A DNA stretch of 64,000 nt, taken from NCBI GenBank assembly GCA_020342235.1, contig CP073212.1:248001-312000 (forward strand), read 5' to 3'. Below the pieces are notes generated by a model that was given only the letters and a program-made list of their open reading frames with translations, did not search any database and was not told where the DNA came from. The DNA is from Saccharomycopsis phalli. Its lineage: Eukaryota > Ascomycota > Saccharomycetes > Ascoideales > Saccharomycopsidaceae. A program made the translations under genes and the position numbers. Positions 18,569 through 29,811 of the stretch are shown here, piece after piece; position 1 is the first letter of the stretch; each line of letters starts with the position of its first letter.

Positions 18569-20218
18569 TCACAATTGCAGTTCCACGACATATGTCACCA
18601 CAATCGGAAGACTCACCACCAACAAAGGGTACTGGCAAAGAAGATACACCGACAAGCAGTCCATCTGGACCGTGTCGCCACCCGGCTCCGTGTTCGCCGC
18701 CGTGAAATAAAACTGCGTCGTCGCCGACGGGAGTGACCACGTGACCACAATCACGAAGTAAATCATGTCGTCGGTGATCCAGCCAAGGCTCCGCAACTTG
18801 TTGGCCCAGAGAATGCCAATAATCGGCACCACGCAGAGCTTGAGCACCGTCAACGACGCCGCGCTGAGGAAAAACTTGCCGTTCCCGCGGACGCTGAGCC
18901 GTGACATTGTGGTTCCGAGCAAGAGCAATCCGAGCGGAACCGACGCCTGGCCAATGTAGGCGGTGTAGTCGAGGATAAAGCTCAACGGCGGGAGCGCGTC
19001 TGGGGCGTCTGGCACGTGTTTTGTGGTGTGGACGAACAACGCCTTGAGCCAGGGCACAAGGGCGATCAACACCGAAAGAAGCAATGCTACAGACAGCGGG
19101 CGGAGGAAGTTTTGCAACAAGAAGACGAGCCATTGGAGATGGTACTTTGTCACGAGCGGCACCGAGGACCCTGCGTTTTGCATATCGCGGCGCGTGATCC
19201 CGGTGTCGGTCGTGGTGATCCGGCTGAGGGTGTTCATGCGCAGGAACGCTGCTTGGTTGTGGGCATTGCTGTACTCGTCGATCACGTGGCGCACGTCTTG
19301 CGACGGGAGCGTGCGGAGCTCGAGGTTCCTCAGGGTCGTTTGGCGGAGCCCGCTCGTTGACAGGCGGGCTGAGGTGTCGAGCCGCTGCACATAGTTGCCC
19401 GTGCTGCTAGCTACAGACGACAGGAGGCTCGTGACCAGAAGCCCCAGAGGCCTGCTGGGCGGGTCGCTGGGCGGGTAATCCTTTTGCTCCGGGATGCCCA
19501 GGACCCTTGGATTATCCCTCTGCTCCGGGCGGCTCGGGTCGCCCGAATCATCCTTTTGCTCCAGGCGGCTCAGGACCCTCGGATTATCCATCTGCTCCGG
19601 GCGGCTCAGGACCCTCGGATTATCCATCTGCTCCGGGCGGCTCAGGACCCTCGGATTATCCATATGCTCCGGATTGGGCCAGTCGTTCGCATCACCCTTT
19701 TGATCCAGGCCATGGAAATCATACTCAATCAACCGGAATCCCCCAAGATTAAACATGACAAAGAGAAACGTCGCCAAGAAAATACACACATACGCAATGC
19801 CCTTGTTCCCCTGCTCGGGGGTAAACACTAAGCCGCTGTCTAGCGTCTGGATATATGCAATTGGAAGGTCCGAAATGTTTGGAAGCATGCCTGCAGCCAC
19901 CATGCCGCCATACCATTTGCGCGGCACCGGAGTAAACACAATGACGAGCACGGCAAAAAACGCCCCGAGCCCGTAGAGAAGCACTGCGCTGAGGCAGATG
20001 ACGCCGATGTGCTCGAGGTCGGCGATCGAGATGCTCGAGACGATCTTGTTGAACGCCAAACAGGGCAAGATCACCATCACAATCATGTCGGAGATGTTCC
20101 GGGTGACGTCCACAGTGAGAATATTCAAGCGTGCAAGCAAGTATCCCGTTGCCATGATCATATAGATTTTGAATATCGGCCGTACTGCCGAGTAAATCAC
20201 TGACCCAAGAACAACCAT
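18569..20218 (-). CDS. Auxin-efflux-carrier (AEC) family membrane transporter
   Basis: 549 residues from ATG 20218 (MVVLGSVIYSAVRPIFKIYMIMATGYLLAR); a GTG six codons earlier is less likely. Family features: an N-terminal half with four to five spans, including the helix MATGYLLARLNIL and the NISDMIVMVILPCLAF motif, a long central loop, and a C-terminal half with five spans. It belongs with yeast Ecm3/YLR152C/YNL095C, ER or vacuolar AEC proteins of unknown substrate. The central cytosolic loop carries about six copies of a 12-residue repeat (EQMDNPRVLSRP), from a 36-bp DNA repeat at about 19490-19675; this is not part of the family fold and probably varies between strains. Confidence 0.85.
   Translation of the reverse strand: MVVLGSVIYSAVRPIFKIYMIMATGYLLARLNILTVDVTRNISDMIVMVILPCLAFNKIVSSISIADLEHIGVICLSAVLLYGLGAFFAVLVIVFTPVPRKWYGGMVAAGMLPNISDLPIAYIQTLDSGLVFTPEQGNKGIAYVCIFLATFLFVMFNLGGFRLIEYDFHGLDQKGDANDWPNPEHMDNPRVLSRPEQMDNPRVLSRPEQMDNPRVLSRLEQKDDSGDPSRPEQRDNPRVLGIPEQKDYPPSDPPSRPLGLLVTSLLSSVASSTGNYVQRLDTSARLSTSGLRQTTLRNLELRTLPSQDVRHVIDEYSNAHNQAAFLRMNTLSRITTTDTGITRRDMQNAGSSVPLVTKYHLQWLVFLLQNFLRPLSVALLLSVLIALVPWLKALFVHTTKHVPDAPDALPPLSFILDYTAYIGQASVPLGLLLLGTTMSRLSVRGNGKFFLSAASLTVLKLCVVPIIGILWANKLRSLGWITDDMIYFVIVVTWSLPSATTQFYFTAANTEPGGDTVQMDCLSVYLLCQYPLLVVSLPIVVTYVVELQL
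19490..19675. repeat. 36-bp in-frame repeat inside the AEC gene
   Basis: Five to six copies of a 36-bp unit, the last three nearly identical, encoding the 12-residue unit of the central loop. The period is a multiple of three, so copy-number change keeps the frame. Confidence 0.9.
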
Positions 20219-20333
20219 GTGCTGCCATTGTGTCACCGGTGCGCAGTCGTACCACCAGTCACGTGCCGTGCCAGGGCGGTGGGCCGATCGCCAAAACCAG
20301 TAACTGTAAACACGCGAATAATCTCTTCTTCAA

Positions 20334-21581
20334 ATGGGATTTAAGGACCGTGCAGTAAAAGGGTTGGTGTGGCTAGCCGACAAGGAGCCGAGAGCACCGC
20401 GCGACCCCGATTTCGACGTCAGCAGCGAGGCCCGATCCGCGTTCTCCAACCACTCCTCAGGTGACACCGTCATCAGCCAAATCACCTCGTCGGGATCATC
20501 GACGTTTTCATGGCACGACGACTCCGATCTGATGAGCGACACAGAGCCGCCGCTCCTGCGGCAGAAAAGCATTGACACCACGTTTTCTACTGGGGTGTTC
20601 CACCAGCAGTTCATGGACCGGGCGGGGGTGCCCCAGTGGCATTTGGAATTCCATGGGCCCAGCTTTGCGCTCGGCGTGCTTGTTACCGCCGTCGCAGTGT
20701 TTTTCAGCCCGTTTTTCCTCCACTACATTGCCATGGCGCTCCAATTGGCGCTCGTGGTACTAAAGAGCGCAGCCATTTGTCTGGCACTAGTGGCGTGTCT
20801 CTATTTCGCATACAAGTTCCGGAGCGACGAAAAAAGGCCTCGTGGCTTGACTCCTGACGAGAAAAAGCCCCATGGCTTGACTCCCGACGAATTGGGGCTT
20901 ATTCGCGCATTGGCTGAGCAGAAGGTCGAGCGTCGCATGCTACATGAAAGTTCCAAGGCACTGCGGCTGGACAAGTATCATTCCAAAGGGCATTTGGGGA
21001 GACGGACAAGTCTGCCTGAGCGAGTTTTACAACGGCTGCCTAAAAAAGGACATGAGAAAGGATATGACAAAGGACATGACAAAGGGCAAGGATATGCCAA
21101 GGGACATGAATTTCAAAAGGCTGCTGAATTTCAAAAGGCTGCTGAATTTCAAAAGGCTGCTGAATTTCAAAAGGCTGCTGAATTTCAAAAGGCCACTCAA
21201 TTCCAGAATCACGAAGCAAACCAATTGTACCAGCCGGAGTCTCAAAAGGGAAGCAGCCACATTAGACTGCCGGATCTACGGAATCCGCCAAAAGAGTTGC
21301 CGACCCACATGGAGCCTCCAAAGCACCGGCAGCCAATCAGGCTCGACAATGTGGCCAACAATAGCCGAGTCAGGTTCCCAAGTCAGAGGACCGTCCGAAG
21401 TACCCTGCCGCAGACTAAGCGGCGGAGCCAGCTGACGTTTGACTTGGGGTCGTTTAACCAGGACGACGACAGCATTTTTTCCAGTGCGCGTCCCACGTCG
21501 TCAAAGTACAGCGACGTGGAGTCGGTGGTCCTGAGCCGGACGTATCAGAATTTTATTGCCAATGCAAAAAAGGGGGCGTAG
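20334..21581 (+). CDS. Unrecognised two-span membrane protein with EFQKAA repeats
   Basis: 415 residues; not recognised. Residues 1-110 are Ser/Asp-rich and soluble. Residues ~118-162 form two hydrophobic helices (FALGVLVTAVAVFFSPFFL and LALVVLKSAAICLALVACL) with a short turn, so both ends face the same side, probably the cytosol. After this come lysine-rich tandem repeats: DEKxPxGLTP twice, then a KGHxKG-type tract, then five copies of EFQKAA (18-bp DNA unit, ~21110-21200). The tail is basic and Ser/Arg-rich. Divergent from the AEC gene with a 115-bp shared promoter region. Confidence 0.6.
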   Translation: MGFKDRAVKGLVWLADKEPRAPRDPDFDVSSEARSAFSNHSSGDTVISQITSSGSSTFSWHDDSDLMSDTEPPLLRQKSIDTTFSTGVFHQQFMDRAGVPQWHLEFHGPSFALGVLVTAVAVFFSPFFLHYIAMALQLALVVLKSAAICLALVACLYFAYKFRSDEKRPRGLTPDEKKPHGLTPDELGLIRALAEQKVERRMLHESSKALRLDKYHSKGHLGRRTSLPERVLQRLPKKGHEKGYDKGHDKGQGYAKGHEFQKAAEFQKAAEFQKAAEFQKAAEFQKATQFQNHEANQLYQPESQKGSSHIRLPDLRNPPKELPTHMEPPKHRQPIRLDNVANNSRVRFPSQRTVRSTLPQTKRRSQLTFDLGSFNQDDDSIFSSARPTSSKYSDVESVVLSRTYQNFIANAKKGA

Positions 21582-22393
21582 CATATTGGTAGGTCAAGAC
21601 TGGGCTAATATATAATGCATGTCTTGTAGATGAAAACGGGTGAGGTGGAGTAAGTATAGATAACGGTACAGTAAAGTATGGATAAAGGTACAGTAAAGAT
21701 TAGATGATAACTAATATTTGAATGAACTTGTCATGGTAGCATGGTAGTCATGAATATTATCATGGCAGTTGTAGATATTATCATGGTAGTCATGGATATT
21801 ATCGTGGTAGTCATGTTTATTATTACGGTAGTCATGTTTATTATCAACCCGTAACCAATCATGGCTGTATCAGTGAACTTTACATTTTATAGCACATGGT
21901 TACTGTAAATTTTCGATCCACTGCTTAGATTTTGGCTTTGGACTTGAACATGACATGCCGGGTTATAAGAGTGTGGTCCAGGAATATAGACTGATGAACT
22001 ATGCACTATGCACTGATATAGACACAGCTAGAGATAAAACTAGAGATATAGCAAGAGATATAACTATAGACTGATGTAGACATAACCATAGACTGATACA
22101 GACTGATATAAACTCTCTATCATCTTTAATCTCTCATCTGTATCTCACATCTATATCTCTAATCTGTATCTCACATCTATATCTCTAATCTGTATCTCAC
22201 ATCTATATCTCTAATCTGTATCTCACATCTATATCTCTAATCTGTATCTCACATCTATATCTCTAATCTGTATCTCACATCTGTATCTCCATCTATCTTC
22301 ATCTCTCACCCACCCGGCCTACATCGCCAATGCTTATAGACTATCTTAGCCAGTATCCTACATACCAGTGCATGGCCACGTGCAAGGACAAAC
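21582..22393. repeat. Intergenic region with two minisatellites
   Basis: 21720-21850 has a 21-bp degenerate repeat (CATGGTAGTCATG...ATTAT). 22130-22300 has a near-perfect 26-bp repeat (core CTAATCTGTATCTCACATC), six copies. The sequence between is AT-rich, with no gene. Confidence 0.85.
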
Positions 22394-23140
22394 ATGCTTC
22401 ACAAACTTGTGTCACCCCGAACACTACGAACAATGACATCGGTATTAGAAGAGAAAAAGAAAGCCGCCGCGTTCCTTGCAGTGGACACCGAGTTCCCTAA
22501 AGTATCCAACCCCAAGGTCGTCGGCATCGGATCCGGCTCCACCGTGGTGTATGTCGCGCAACGGATTGGTCAGTTGCCAAATAAGAGCCAGTTTGTGTGC
22601 ATTCCTACGGGCGCCCAGTCGAAGCAATTGATCATCGACAACGGCTTGAACTTGGGCAGCATCGAACAGTACCCGGAAATCGACATTGCCTTTGACGGCG
22701 CCGACGAGGTCGATGAGTCACGCAACTTGATCAAGGGCGGAGGCGCGTGCTTGTTCCAGGAGAAATTGGTGTCGAAGGCCGCCAAGAAGTTCATTGTCGT
22801 GGCCGACTACACTAAAAAGTCCACGGCCTTGGGCGCCAAGTGGAAGCAGGGGGTTCCAATCGAGGTCGTGCCAATTGCCTACAGCAAGGTCGTCAAGGAC
22901 TTGTGGAAGTTGGGCGCGAAAAACGTCACTGTTCGACAAGGCGGCAAAGCCAAGGCCGGGCCGGTTGTGACTGACAACAACAACTTTTTAATTGATGCCG
23001 ACTTTGGCGAGATTGCTGCGCCAAACAAGCTCCACGACGAGATCAAGGCGTTGGTCGGGGTGGTTGAGACTGGATTATTTGATGGCGGCGAAGTCGCGGC
23101 TGCGTACTTTGGTTTCCCAGATAGCGTCAAGACATTATAA
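22394..23140 (+). CDS. RKI1: Ribose-5-phosphate isomerase
   Basis: 248 residues, type A isomerase of the pentose phosphate pathway, interconverting ribose-5-P and ribulose-5-P in the cytosol. Motifs: [13 protein letters not shown] phosphate loop, [11 protein letters not shown] and [13 protein letters not shown] with the catalytic acid/base residues, then [10 protein letters not shown]. cerevisiae Rki1 has 258 residues. A second in-frame ATG at 22433 would remove 13 basic residues that could be a spurious or weak targeting leader; I keep the first. Compact spacing to RPS7 (135 bp). Confidence 0.94.
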   Translation: MLHKLVSPRTLRTMTSVLEEKKKAAAFLAVDTEFPKVSNPKVVGIGSGSTVVYVAQRIGQLPNKSQFVCIPTGAQSKQLIIDNGLNLGSIEQYPEIDIAFDGADEVDESRNLIKGGGACLFQEKLVSKAAKKFIVVADYTKKSTALGAKWKQGVPIEVVPIAYSKVVKDLWKLGAKNVTVRQGGKAKAGPVVTDNNNFLIDADFGEIAAPNKLHDEIKALVGVVETGLFDGGEVAAAYFGFPDSVKTL

Positions 23141-23275
23141 ACATGTGATAATACCTGTAGATATACACGTGCTATGCACGCGCGAGCGTTTGCGGACATC
23201 CCGACACCACACGAGGTGCTCCAAAAAAATTTCGGTATACCTGAAAAACAGCCCTACTCGCAAAGCTAATACACA

Positions 23276-23997
23276 ATGTCTGCCAACAGCAAGATCTTAT
23301 CTAAGGAGCCAACTGAGCTTGAGTTGCAAGTTGCACAAGCCTTCATTGACTTGGAGTCGCACTCCCCAGAATTGAAGCCAGACTTGAGATTGTTGCAATT
23401 CAAGTCCATTAGAGAAGTAAGTATCAATGGCGGAACCTAGAGTACTTGATAAAAGAAGGGATACTGGAGATTTTCGCACACGAAGATTGATGAAGGCTGT
23501 TCGTCATTCGATTATCAGCTATAATATAGGAACCATTCTGTGGCACTCCTGATAGCATACTAACAGCATAGATTGAGGTTTCCGGTGGAAAGAAGGCCAT
23601 TGCCATCTTCGTCCCAGTGCCATCGTTGGCTGCTTACCACAAGGTCCAGATCAGATTGACCAGAGAGTTGGAGAAGAAGTTCCCAGACAGACACGTTGTC
23701 TTCTTGGCCGAGAGAAGAATCTTGCCAAGACCAGGCAGAAGCTCTAGACAAGAGCAAAAGAGACCAAGATCTAGAACCTTGACTGCTGTTCACGACAAGA
23801 TCTTGGAGGACTTGGTGTTCCCAACCGAGATCATCGGAAAGAGAACCAAGTACTTGGTTGGTGGTAACAAGGTCCAAAAGGTCTTGTTGGACTCCAAGGA
23901 CTCTTCCAACGTGGACTACAAGTTGGAATCGTTCCAGTCTGTTTACAACAAGTTGACTGGTAAGCAAGTTGTTTTTGAAATCCCAGGTGACTATTAA
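23276..23997 (+). CDS. RPS7: 40S ribosomal protein eS7 (spliced)
   Basis: Exon 1 23276-23416 (47 codons, [18 protein letters not shown]) and exon 2 23572-23997 give 188 residues, as expected for eS7 (190 in S. cerevisiae). Intron 23417-23571, 155 nt: GTAAGT donor, TACTAAC branch site and CAGCATAG end, so this ribosomal-protein intron is longer than the others in the window, although its branch site is also close to the AG. The splice restores [14 protein letters not shown]. Codons are extremely biased (TTG, AGA, AAG), as in highly expressed yeast genes. Part of the small ribosomal subunit. Confidence 0.97.
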
Positions 23998-25035
23998 TCT
24001 GTATAACTAATAAACGGAAATCATGATTAGTCTGTGGCGGTGTATTGGTAGGAGTATTTAATGAAGTGATTGGTGAGATTGTGAATGATTTGTAGTGGGT
24101 ATTTTCATGGAGTGATTGGTGAGATTTATGAATGATTAGTAGTGAGATTTCCATGCAATGATTCTACATCTCTTTATTACTGCTTAATATTAGACGTATT
24201 ACGTGGGTATTTTCATGTCATGATTGTTGCAAGATTTCCATGGATATGATTCTACACCTGTATTGCTGCTTAAAATTAAATGTATGGCGTGGGTATTGTT
24301 TGGAAAATGTTCCTTGATGTAGGTCAATTATTAGTGCTTCTTAGTATGTAACCGAGACTTGTCCGAATAAGCTTGCAGCAAGCTTCCTGGATGATTATCA
24401 AGTAACAAATACAATATATATGGGAGTCTAGGAGACATTATTAAATAATTGTTTGTAGTTGAATTCAAAACAGTGATAATATAGACTAGTGTAGGGTGGA
24501 TAATATTGACTGGTGTAGTGGATAGTAGGTGGTCAAATGGGGTAGTCGAATAGGTCGGATAGGGTAGTCAAACAATAAGTCAGACAATAAGTCAAACAAT
24601 AGCGTATTAACAATGGGTCGTGAATAATACGGTTGTCGAATTACAGTAGTCGAATTATACGTAGTCGAATACAATAGCCTAACATTAGTTGAACGTGGTC
24701 CAATGTAGTAGTCCAATATAGTAGTCCAAAGTAAAAGTCCGGAGTAATAGTCCGATATAGTAGTCTAGTATAATAGCCTAAGTTCTAGACTATATCCGAG
24801 CCAATATAATAGTCAAATAAGTCAAGAGACAAATATCTAGTAGAATGCCACCACCTACACATTGAACCAGTTATGCCAAGTATCCAACATGACAGGTAAC
24901 CAATTCACTCCAAATGCTAATACGGGAATCGGAAAAATAACAACCTATATTAAACTAAACCATAAATAGTTACTATATTAAACTAGGGTATAAGAAGCGG
25001 AAGAAGAAGTAAAAACAATAGTATCGTGTGCCCGT
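23998..25035. repeat. Intergenic region with ~100-bp and short tandem repeats
   Basis: 24030-24320 has two to three degenerate copies of a ~100-bp unit (GTGGGTATTTTCATG ... GATTCTACA). 24480-24800 has a 16-20 bp repeat built on TAGTCGAATA or AGTCCAATA. No gene; RPS7 and ARF3 converge on this gap. Confidence 0.75.
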
Positions 25036-25619
<584 letters not shown>

Positions 25620-25807
25620 GGCTAATTTATTTTTTTTGAAAGAGTGTAGTAGTTATGCACAAAGATTATCGATTGCAATCGCGAATGAATGCTCACACCC
25701 AGTTGCCAAACGTGGTAGCTGTCCAAAACTGAAATTTTTCAGGCTGCCATTCCCGGCCTAAACCCAGGCAGGGGGTGCGTGCGCTTACATGGTGCTGCAG
25801 GTCAATG

Positions 25808-27544
25808 CTACATCATTTGTACATAGCTCGTGGGGAAGAGTCCTCGTTGGCCCTTAATTTCCCCCATGGTCCACCCGCTGCCGTCATCGGCCTGCACAAT
25901 GGTAACCACGTCTCCGGCTGCAAGCGACACCTCGTCGCTGCCGTCAGCTTCGTACGCATACAAAGCCCGCGCCTGTGGCACCTTCTTCCCGCTCTTGCGC
26001 GACACAACTTTTGGCGGACTTTTCTTCACCACAATAAAGCTCGTAGGCACAAGCCCCTCGGACCCGTCCTGCTTGCGGATATTCGTCCACCCGGACCCGT
26101 CGTCCGGCTCCACGATATCAAACTTTTCGCCAGCACTGATGCTTGCTTCGCCATCCTCGGTGGCTTGGTAGGCATATGTCGCCAGTCCTTCCAGTGGAGA
26201 TCCCTCGCGAGAGCTGATGCTGAGGGTTCGGACCGCAGCTACTGGGTCCTTGTCGCTTTTTCCCCGGAGGAACCCCAACCGGCTCTTTTTCTTGGCCTTG
26301 AGTGGCTGGTTTACGGTCATGTCGACGTCGCCGACCGACGTTTGGATCGTCTGCATCTCGACCTCAGCGGCCACACGCTGGTTGTCGTCGACAATGAACC
26401 TCCGGAGACTCTGGATCGACTCGTCCACGTAGTAGTGCATCGGCCTGTCCTTGGCCCCACCCTGCTTCAACGCCTGTTTGCTGCGGTTCAAGTCGCTGAT
26501 CTTCTCCTGTAATCGCTCGCACGCCGCGTCCTTGTCCTGGTACGTCTTGTTGGCCGCCTGTAAACTCGCCTTGAGCTCCCGCAACTCCGGTTCACTGGTG
26601 ACTATCGCCTCGTCATCGTGCCAAATGGGCGACGGCTGGTAGTAAAAGTCCTGGGGCTCCTTCCAGGGCTCGACGTTGTGCTTGATGTACATGATGGTGT
26701 CAAGATTGTATGTGTTTTTGCCAATGATCCCGACAAGCGACTGGAGATGCAGGCTCGACGAGCCGTTGGCCGAGCTCTCGAGGGTGATTGCTCGGTTCCA
26801 CAACAGGTTCATCTCGACGACCTTGAACTCAATCAAGTCCTGCAACCCGTCCAAGATCTCCGGCAAGTCCTGGTAGTAGTACTTGTCCTTCAACCGGTTG
26901 GTCTGGTTGATCTTGATGACGTACCCGTTCTTGGCGCAGTTCATCTTGGTCTCCTTCTCACCCAACTTCTTCTGCTTCGACGTCGACCCGGACCTCTCGG
27001 CCTTCACCCGGATATGCTCCATATCCTGACAACACCCATCGTACCCCAGCTTCGCCTTCTTCAACTCCGCATACGCACCGTCCCGCTCCTTGGTCACGAG
27101 CAGGTGCAAGTCCTGGTACTTCTTATGCAACACCTCCGTCATCCGCTGGAAATGCGCAATCTTGTCTGCTACCTCGCTCAGAAACTCCGTGCCCAAGGCC
27201 ATTTTGTCCCGCGCAACGTTCTCGGTCTGGTTCAAGATCTCGTTCCACACCACCAAGCTCGAGCTCTCAAGCGACCCCGGAGTCACCGACGGCTCGTCGC
27301 CAACACTCACCAGCGCACTGATCCGCGCCTTCTTCTTGAACGACTCCGAGCAGAGCTGCTGCAACTTCGTGGCATAGTCCTTCTCAATCGCCGCACGCTG
27401 CCGGTAGAACTGCTCCACGTCGCTGAGCCACTGGAGATTGTTGCTGCACCACTTGTCTGTCTTTTTGAACGAGTCCTAATGTCAGTGTTGCCGACGTGCG
27501 TGCGTACTTACCCTTAATTCGCTGCCTACACTGACGTCCACCAT
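25808..27544 (-). CDS. BZZ1: F-BAR/SH3 protein BZZ1 (spliced)
   Basis: Exon 1 27544-27512 (MVDVSVGSELR) and exon 2 27475-25808 give 566 residues. The intron is only 36 nt (27476-27511): GTAAGT donor and ACTGACATTAG end, the shortest here. It joins ...GSELR to DSFKKTDKWCSNNLQWLSDVEQFY, the family start of the F-BAR domain. Domains: F-BAR ~10-280, coiled coil ~290-330, two SH3 domains at ~440-500 (TYAYQATEDGEASISAGE) and ~510-566 (ARALYAYEADGSDEVSL). Bzz1 binds Las17/WASP and bends membrane at actin patches during endocytosis. Missing the intron would yield a non-ATG start. Confidence 0.95.
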
Positions 27545-27582
27545 GTCGATTGGGTCTGCCTACGCGGGTATATATCAAGGGC

Positions 27583-27589
27583 CGGGTAA
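27583..27589. promoter_or_regulatory. Reb1-like site (CGGGTAA)
   Basis: About 40 bp upstream of the BZZ1 ATG (27544, minus strand). Confidence 0.45.
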
Positions 27590-27639
27590 TTGGGATCAGA
27601 CTGTGGGCTGCAGCAGGCACAACTTACGGTAGTCACGCC

Positions 27640-28020
27640 AGATACAAAGCTGCAACTGATAATACCAGGCTAGCAACTGGAAATACAAAGCTGCAACTAA
27701 CAATACAAAGCTAGCAACTGGCAAATACGCAAGGCTAGTTCGGCCCGAAAGCTAAAGGGAAGTAAAATACACAATTCAAGGCTAGTCCAATGCAAATACA
27801 ATTGAAGGCTATTTCTGCCCAACTAGGCTCCAAACCCTCAATTCAAGGCTATTTCGGTCAAACTAGGCAAATACTCAAGGCTAGTCCAAGGCAATACTCA
27901 AGGCTATTCCAGGGCAATACTCAAGTCTATCAACTAGGTAGGAACTCAATTCAAGCATAATTCGCCCCAAGATAAGTAGCAAAACCCATTCAAGCCTAAT
28001 TCGGCGAGATAAGCAGCAAA
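27640..28020. repeat. Minisatellite with CAAGGCTAGTCC-type unit
   Basis: About fifteen copies of 17-25 bp units centred on CAAGGCTA, with variants AATACTCAAGGCTA and CAATTCAAGGCTATTTC; degenerate towards 28020. It fills most of the gap between BZZ1 and the DUF2009 gene. Confidence 0.85.
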
Positions 28021-28060
28021 ACCCAATCCACTTAGTTAATTCCACCACCTAGTAACCCAC

Positions 28061-29752
28061 CTAATTAAACCCAGAAAAACCAGAGAGAAGCAAAAACTTA
28101 AAATACTTTTGCTTGTGAATCTCATTGGCCCACTCCCACGTACTCGTCAACCGTCCGTCGATGCAACTGCCTGCGCTGAAAAAGTCATTGGCCCCGCTGC
28201 CATTAAACGCCTTGGTATAAAAGTTTTGCAAAATAAGCTTCACCAACACCTCGGTCGAGCCAAACTCCAGGTCGATAAGCTGGCTGAGAAACTTGTCCCT
28301 CGAAAAATCCGTCTCGATTTGGTAAAGGCATGTGTCAACCGGGTTGAGGATCTTTGGCACCTGCAAGTACTTGTCCAAGAAAAACAACCCATTTGGGACC
28401 GTCGGGTCGCCAAGGTGGATGTACGACGACCCGATCCAGTAGCCCGACCGCCGCTTCACCTTCTCCACGATAACAAGCATCTGCGCGTACAACTTGGGGC
28501 AGAGCTTGACCCGGTTGAGTCCCTGGCCCGTCTGCATAAGCAGGTAGTCCCCGGAGACGAGCAAGTCGTCGTCGGCCAACGACCACAAGTGGATCATCTC
28601 CTTCATGATCTCGGACCACAAGTGGAGCGACTGCCGAACGTAGTCGTACTGCCGTTCGTGATTGTGGGTCAATCGCGACCCGTCCCGGCCTTGCTTGATG
28701 TCCAAGGAGTACTCCGAGTGCTCAAAGTCCAGCAACCGGCCGAGCAACGTCTCAATAGGCCGCCGGTTGGCGCTGGTGAACGCATGAAAGTCCCCAATCG
28801 AGTAGAGAACCTGCTCAATCTCCTCTGGGCTGAACCCTCGGCTGTACCGCTCGGTCAACGTCTTGATCGCCGCCTGCTTGGCCCTGATTTCCCGTTGTAC
28901 CTGAGCCCGCGGCTTGTGTCTTGCCAGGATCTCTGCTGTCGCATTGAGAAGCAATGCGTCGTCTAGAAGCCCGAGCGCACGCTTATCGACGCGGCTGTCG
29001 AGAAACGAGTGTACCGTGGTGATGGGCTTGTAAAAGTCAAACTCCATGTGCGCCTTGATCTGGGGAAGCCGCGAGTCCATGATCATGTAGATGCACTTGC
29101 CAAAGTTGTCGGTGAACCGGTCCGGGTTTAAGATCTTGTACCGCCGGCCGACCTCAAACACGCTCTGAAACCACTCCTCGTTGTCCTTGAACTGCTTGTT
29201 CACTAGCAACTCCGTGCCTAACTTGATGTTCTTGGACACCACGAGCCCGAGCAAGATCAGACAAATCTCCTTCAACTGCGCGACAATTCGCTTCGACTTC
29301 GACTGGTACGAGAAGATGTCGATCTTGTTGGTGTAGTCGCTCACATTCAACGCGGAGTCCAAGAGCCGGAACAACTGCCGTTCGTCAGCCGTCAACCGAA
29401 GTGGAATGTACTGCGCCTGCCGCTTGATCTCGGCCAAAAGCCTAGCATCGGTGATTTCTTCCTCGGAAACAGGCTCAGCCTCGGGCTCCTCGGGCTCCGG
29501 CTCCATCTCCGCCTTCGCCTGCTTCGTATGGAGCCTCCGCTTCCCACGACGGTGGATCCGCGAGAAACACGCCTCGCAAAACTTGTCGTCACAGTTGATA
29601 CAGTACACGTCCGCGGGCTTGTCGCTACATTCTACACAGATATCCGAATCATCAGCATTTCCACGCGTGTCGTCGATCTCGTCCACACCATCTGGCTCGC
29701 TCAACTCCACGTCGTCGTTCTCCAATATATCATTCAAACTGAGCCCACTCAT
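28061..29752 (-). CDS. DUF2009/UPF0652 family protein with B-box-type zinc finger
   Basis: 563 residues from ATG 29752 (MSGLSLNDILENDD); an in-frame ATG at 29800 would add 16 residues that do not look conserved. Residues ~35-75 hold a B-box-like zinc finger (CVECSDKPADVYCINCDDKFCEAC with following His residues), then an acidic Glu/Pro spacer. The remaining ~430 residues match the broadly conserved DUF2009 domain (IPLRLTADERQLFRLLDSALNVSDYTNKID and CIYMIMDS), of unknown function. It follows RPC19 in tandem with a 51-bp gap, so its promoter must lie within or behind RPC19's coding end, where a TCACGTGA palindrome occurs. Confidence 0.8.
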   Translation of the reverse strand: MSGLSLNDILENDDVELSEPDGVDEIDDTRGNADDSDICVECSDKPADVYCINCDDKFCEACFSRIHRRGKRRLHTKQAKAEMEPEPEEPEAEPVSEEEITDARLLAEIKRQAQYIPLRLTADERQLFRLLDSALNVSDYTNKIDIFSYQSKSKRIVAQLKEICLILLGLVVSKNIKLGTELLVNKQFKDNEEWFQSVFEVGRRYKILNPDRFTDNFGKCIYMIMDSRLPQIKAHMEFDFYKPITTVHSFLDSRVDKRALGLLDDALLLNATAEILARHKPRAQVQREIRAKQAAIKTLTERYSRGFSPEEIEQVLYSIGDFHAFTSANRRPIETLLGRLLDFEHSEYSLDIKQGRDGSRLTHNHERQYDYVRQSLHLWSEIMKEMIHLWSLADDDLLVSGDYLLMQTGQGLNRVKLCPKLYAQMLVIVEKVKRRSGYWIGSSYIHLGDPTVPNGLFFLDKYLQVPKILNPVDTCLYQIETDFSRDKFLSQLIDLEFGSTEVLVKLILQNFYTKAFNGSGANDFFSAGSCIDGRLTSTWEWANEIHKQKYFKFLLLSGFSGFN

Positions 29753-29803
29753 GCGCCTTTTTCTTGCTACGCCAAACAAAAAAATTTTCAACTGCCCCAT
29801 GCA

Positions 29804-29811
29804 TCACGTGA
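29804..29811. promoter_or_regulatory. TCACGTGA palindrome overlapping the RPC19 stop codon
   Basis: An 8-bp E-box (Cbf1/Pho4-type core CACGTG). Its first three bases are the RPC19 stop on the minus strand; it lies ~52 bp upstream of the DUF2009 ATG and may serve that gene. Confidence 0.4.

Noticed and set aside
23486-23552. C/D snoRNA within the RPS7 intron (TTGATGA and CTGA motifs)
   Set aside because: C box is imperfect and no terminal stem pairs around the boxes.
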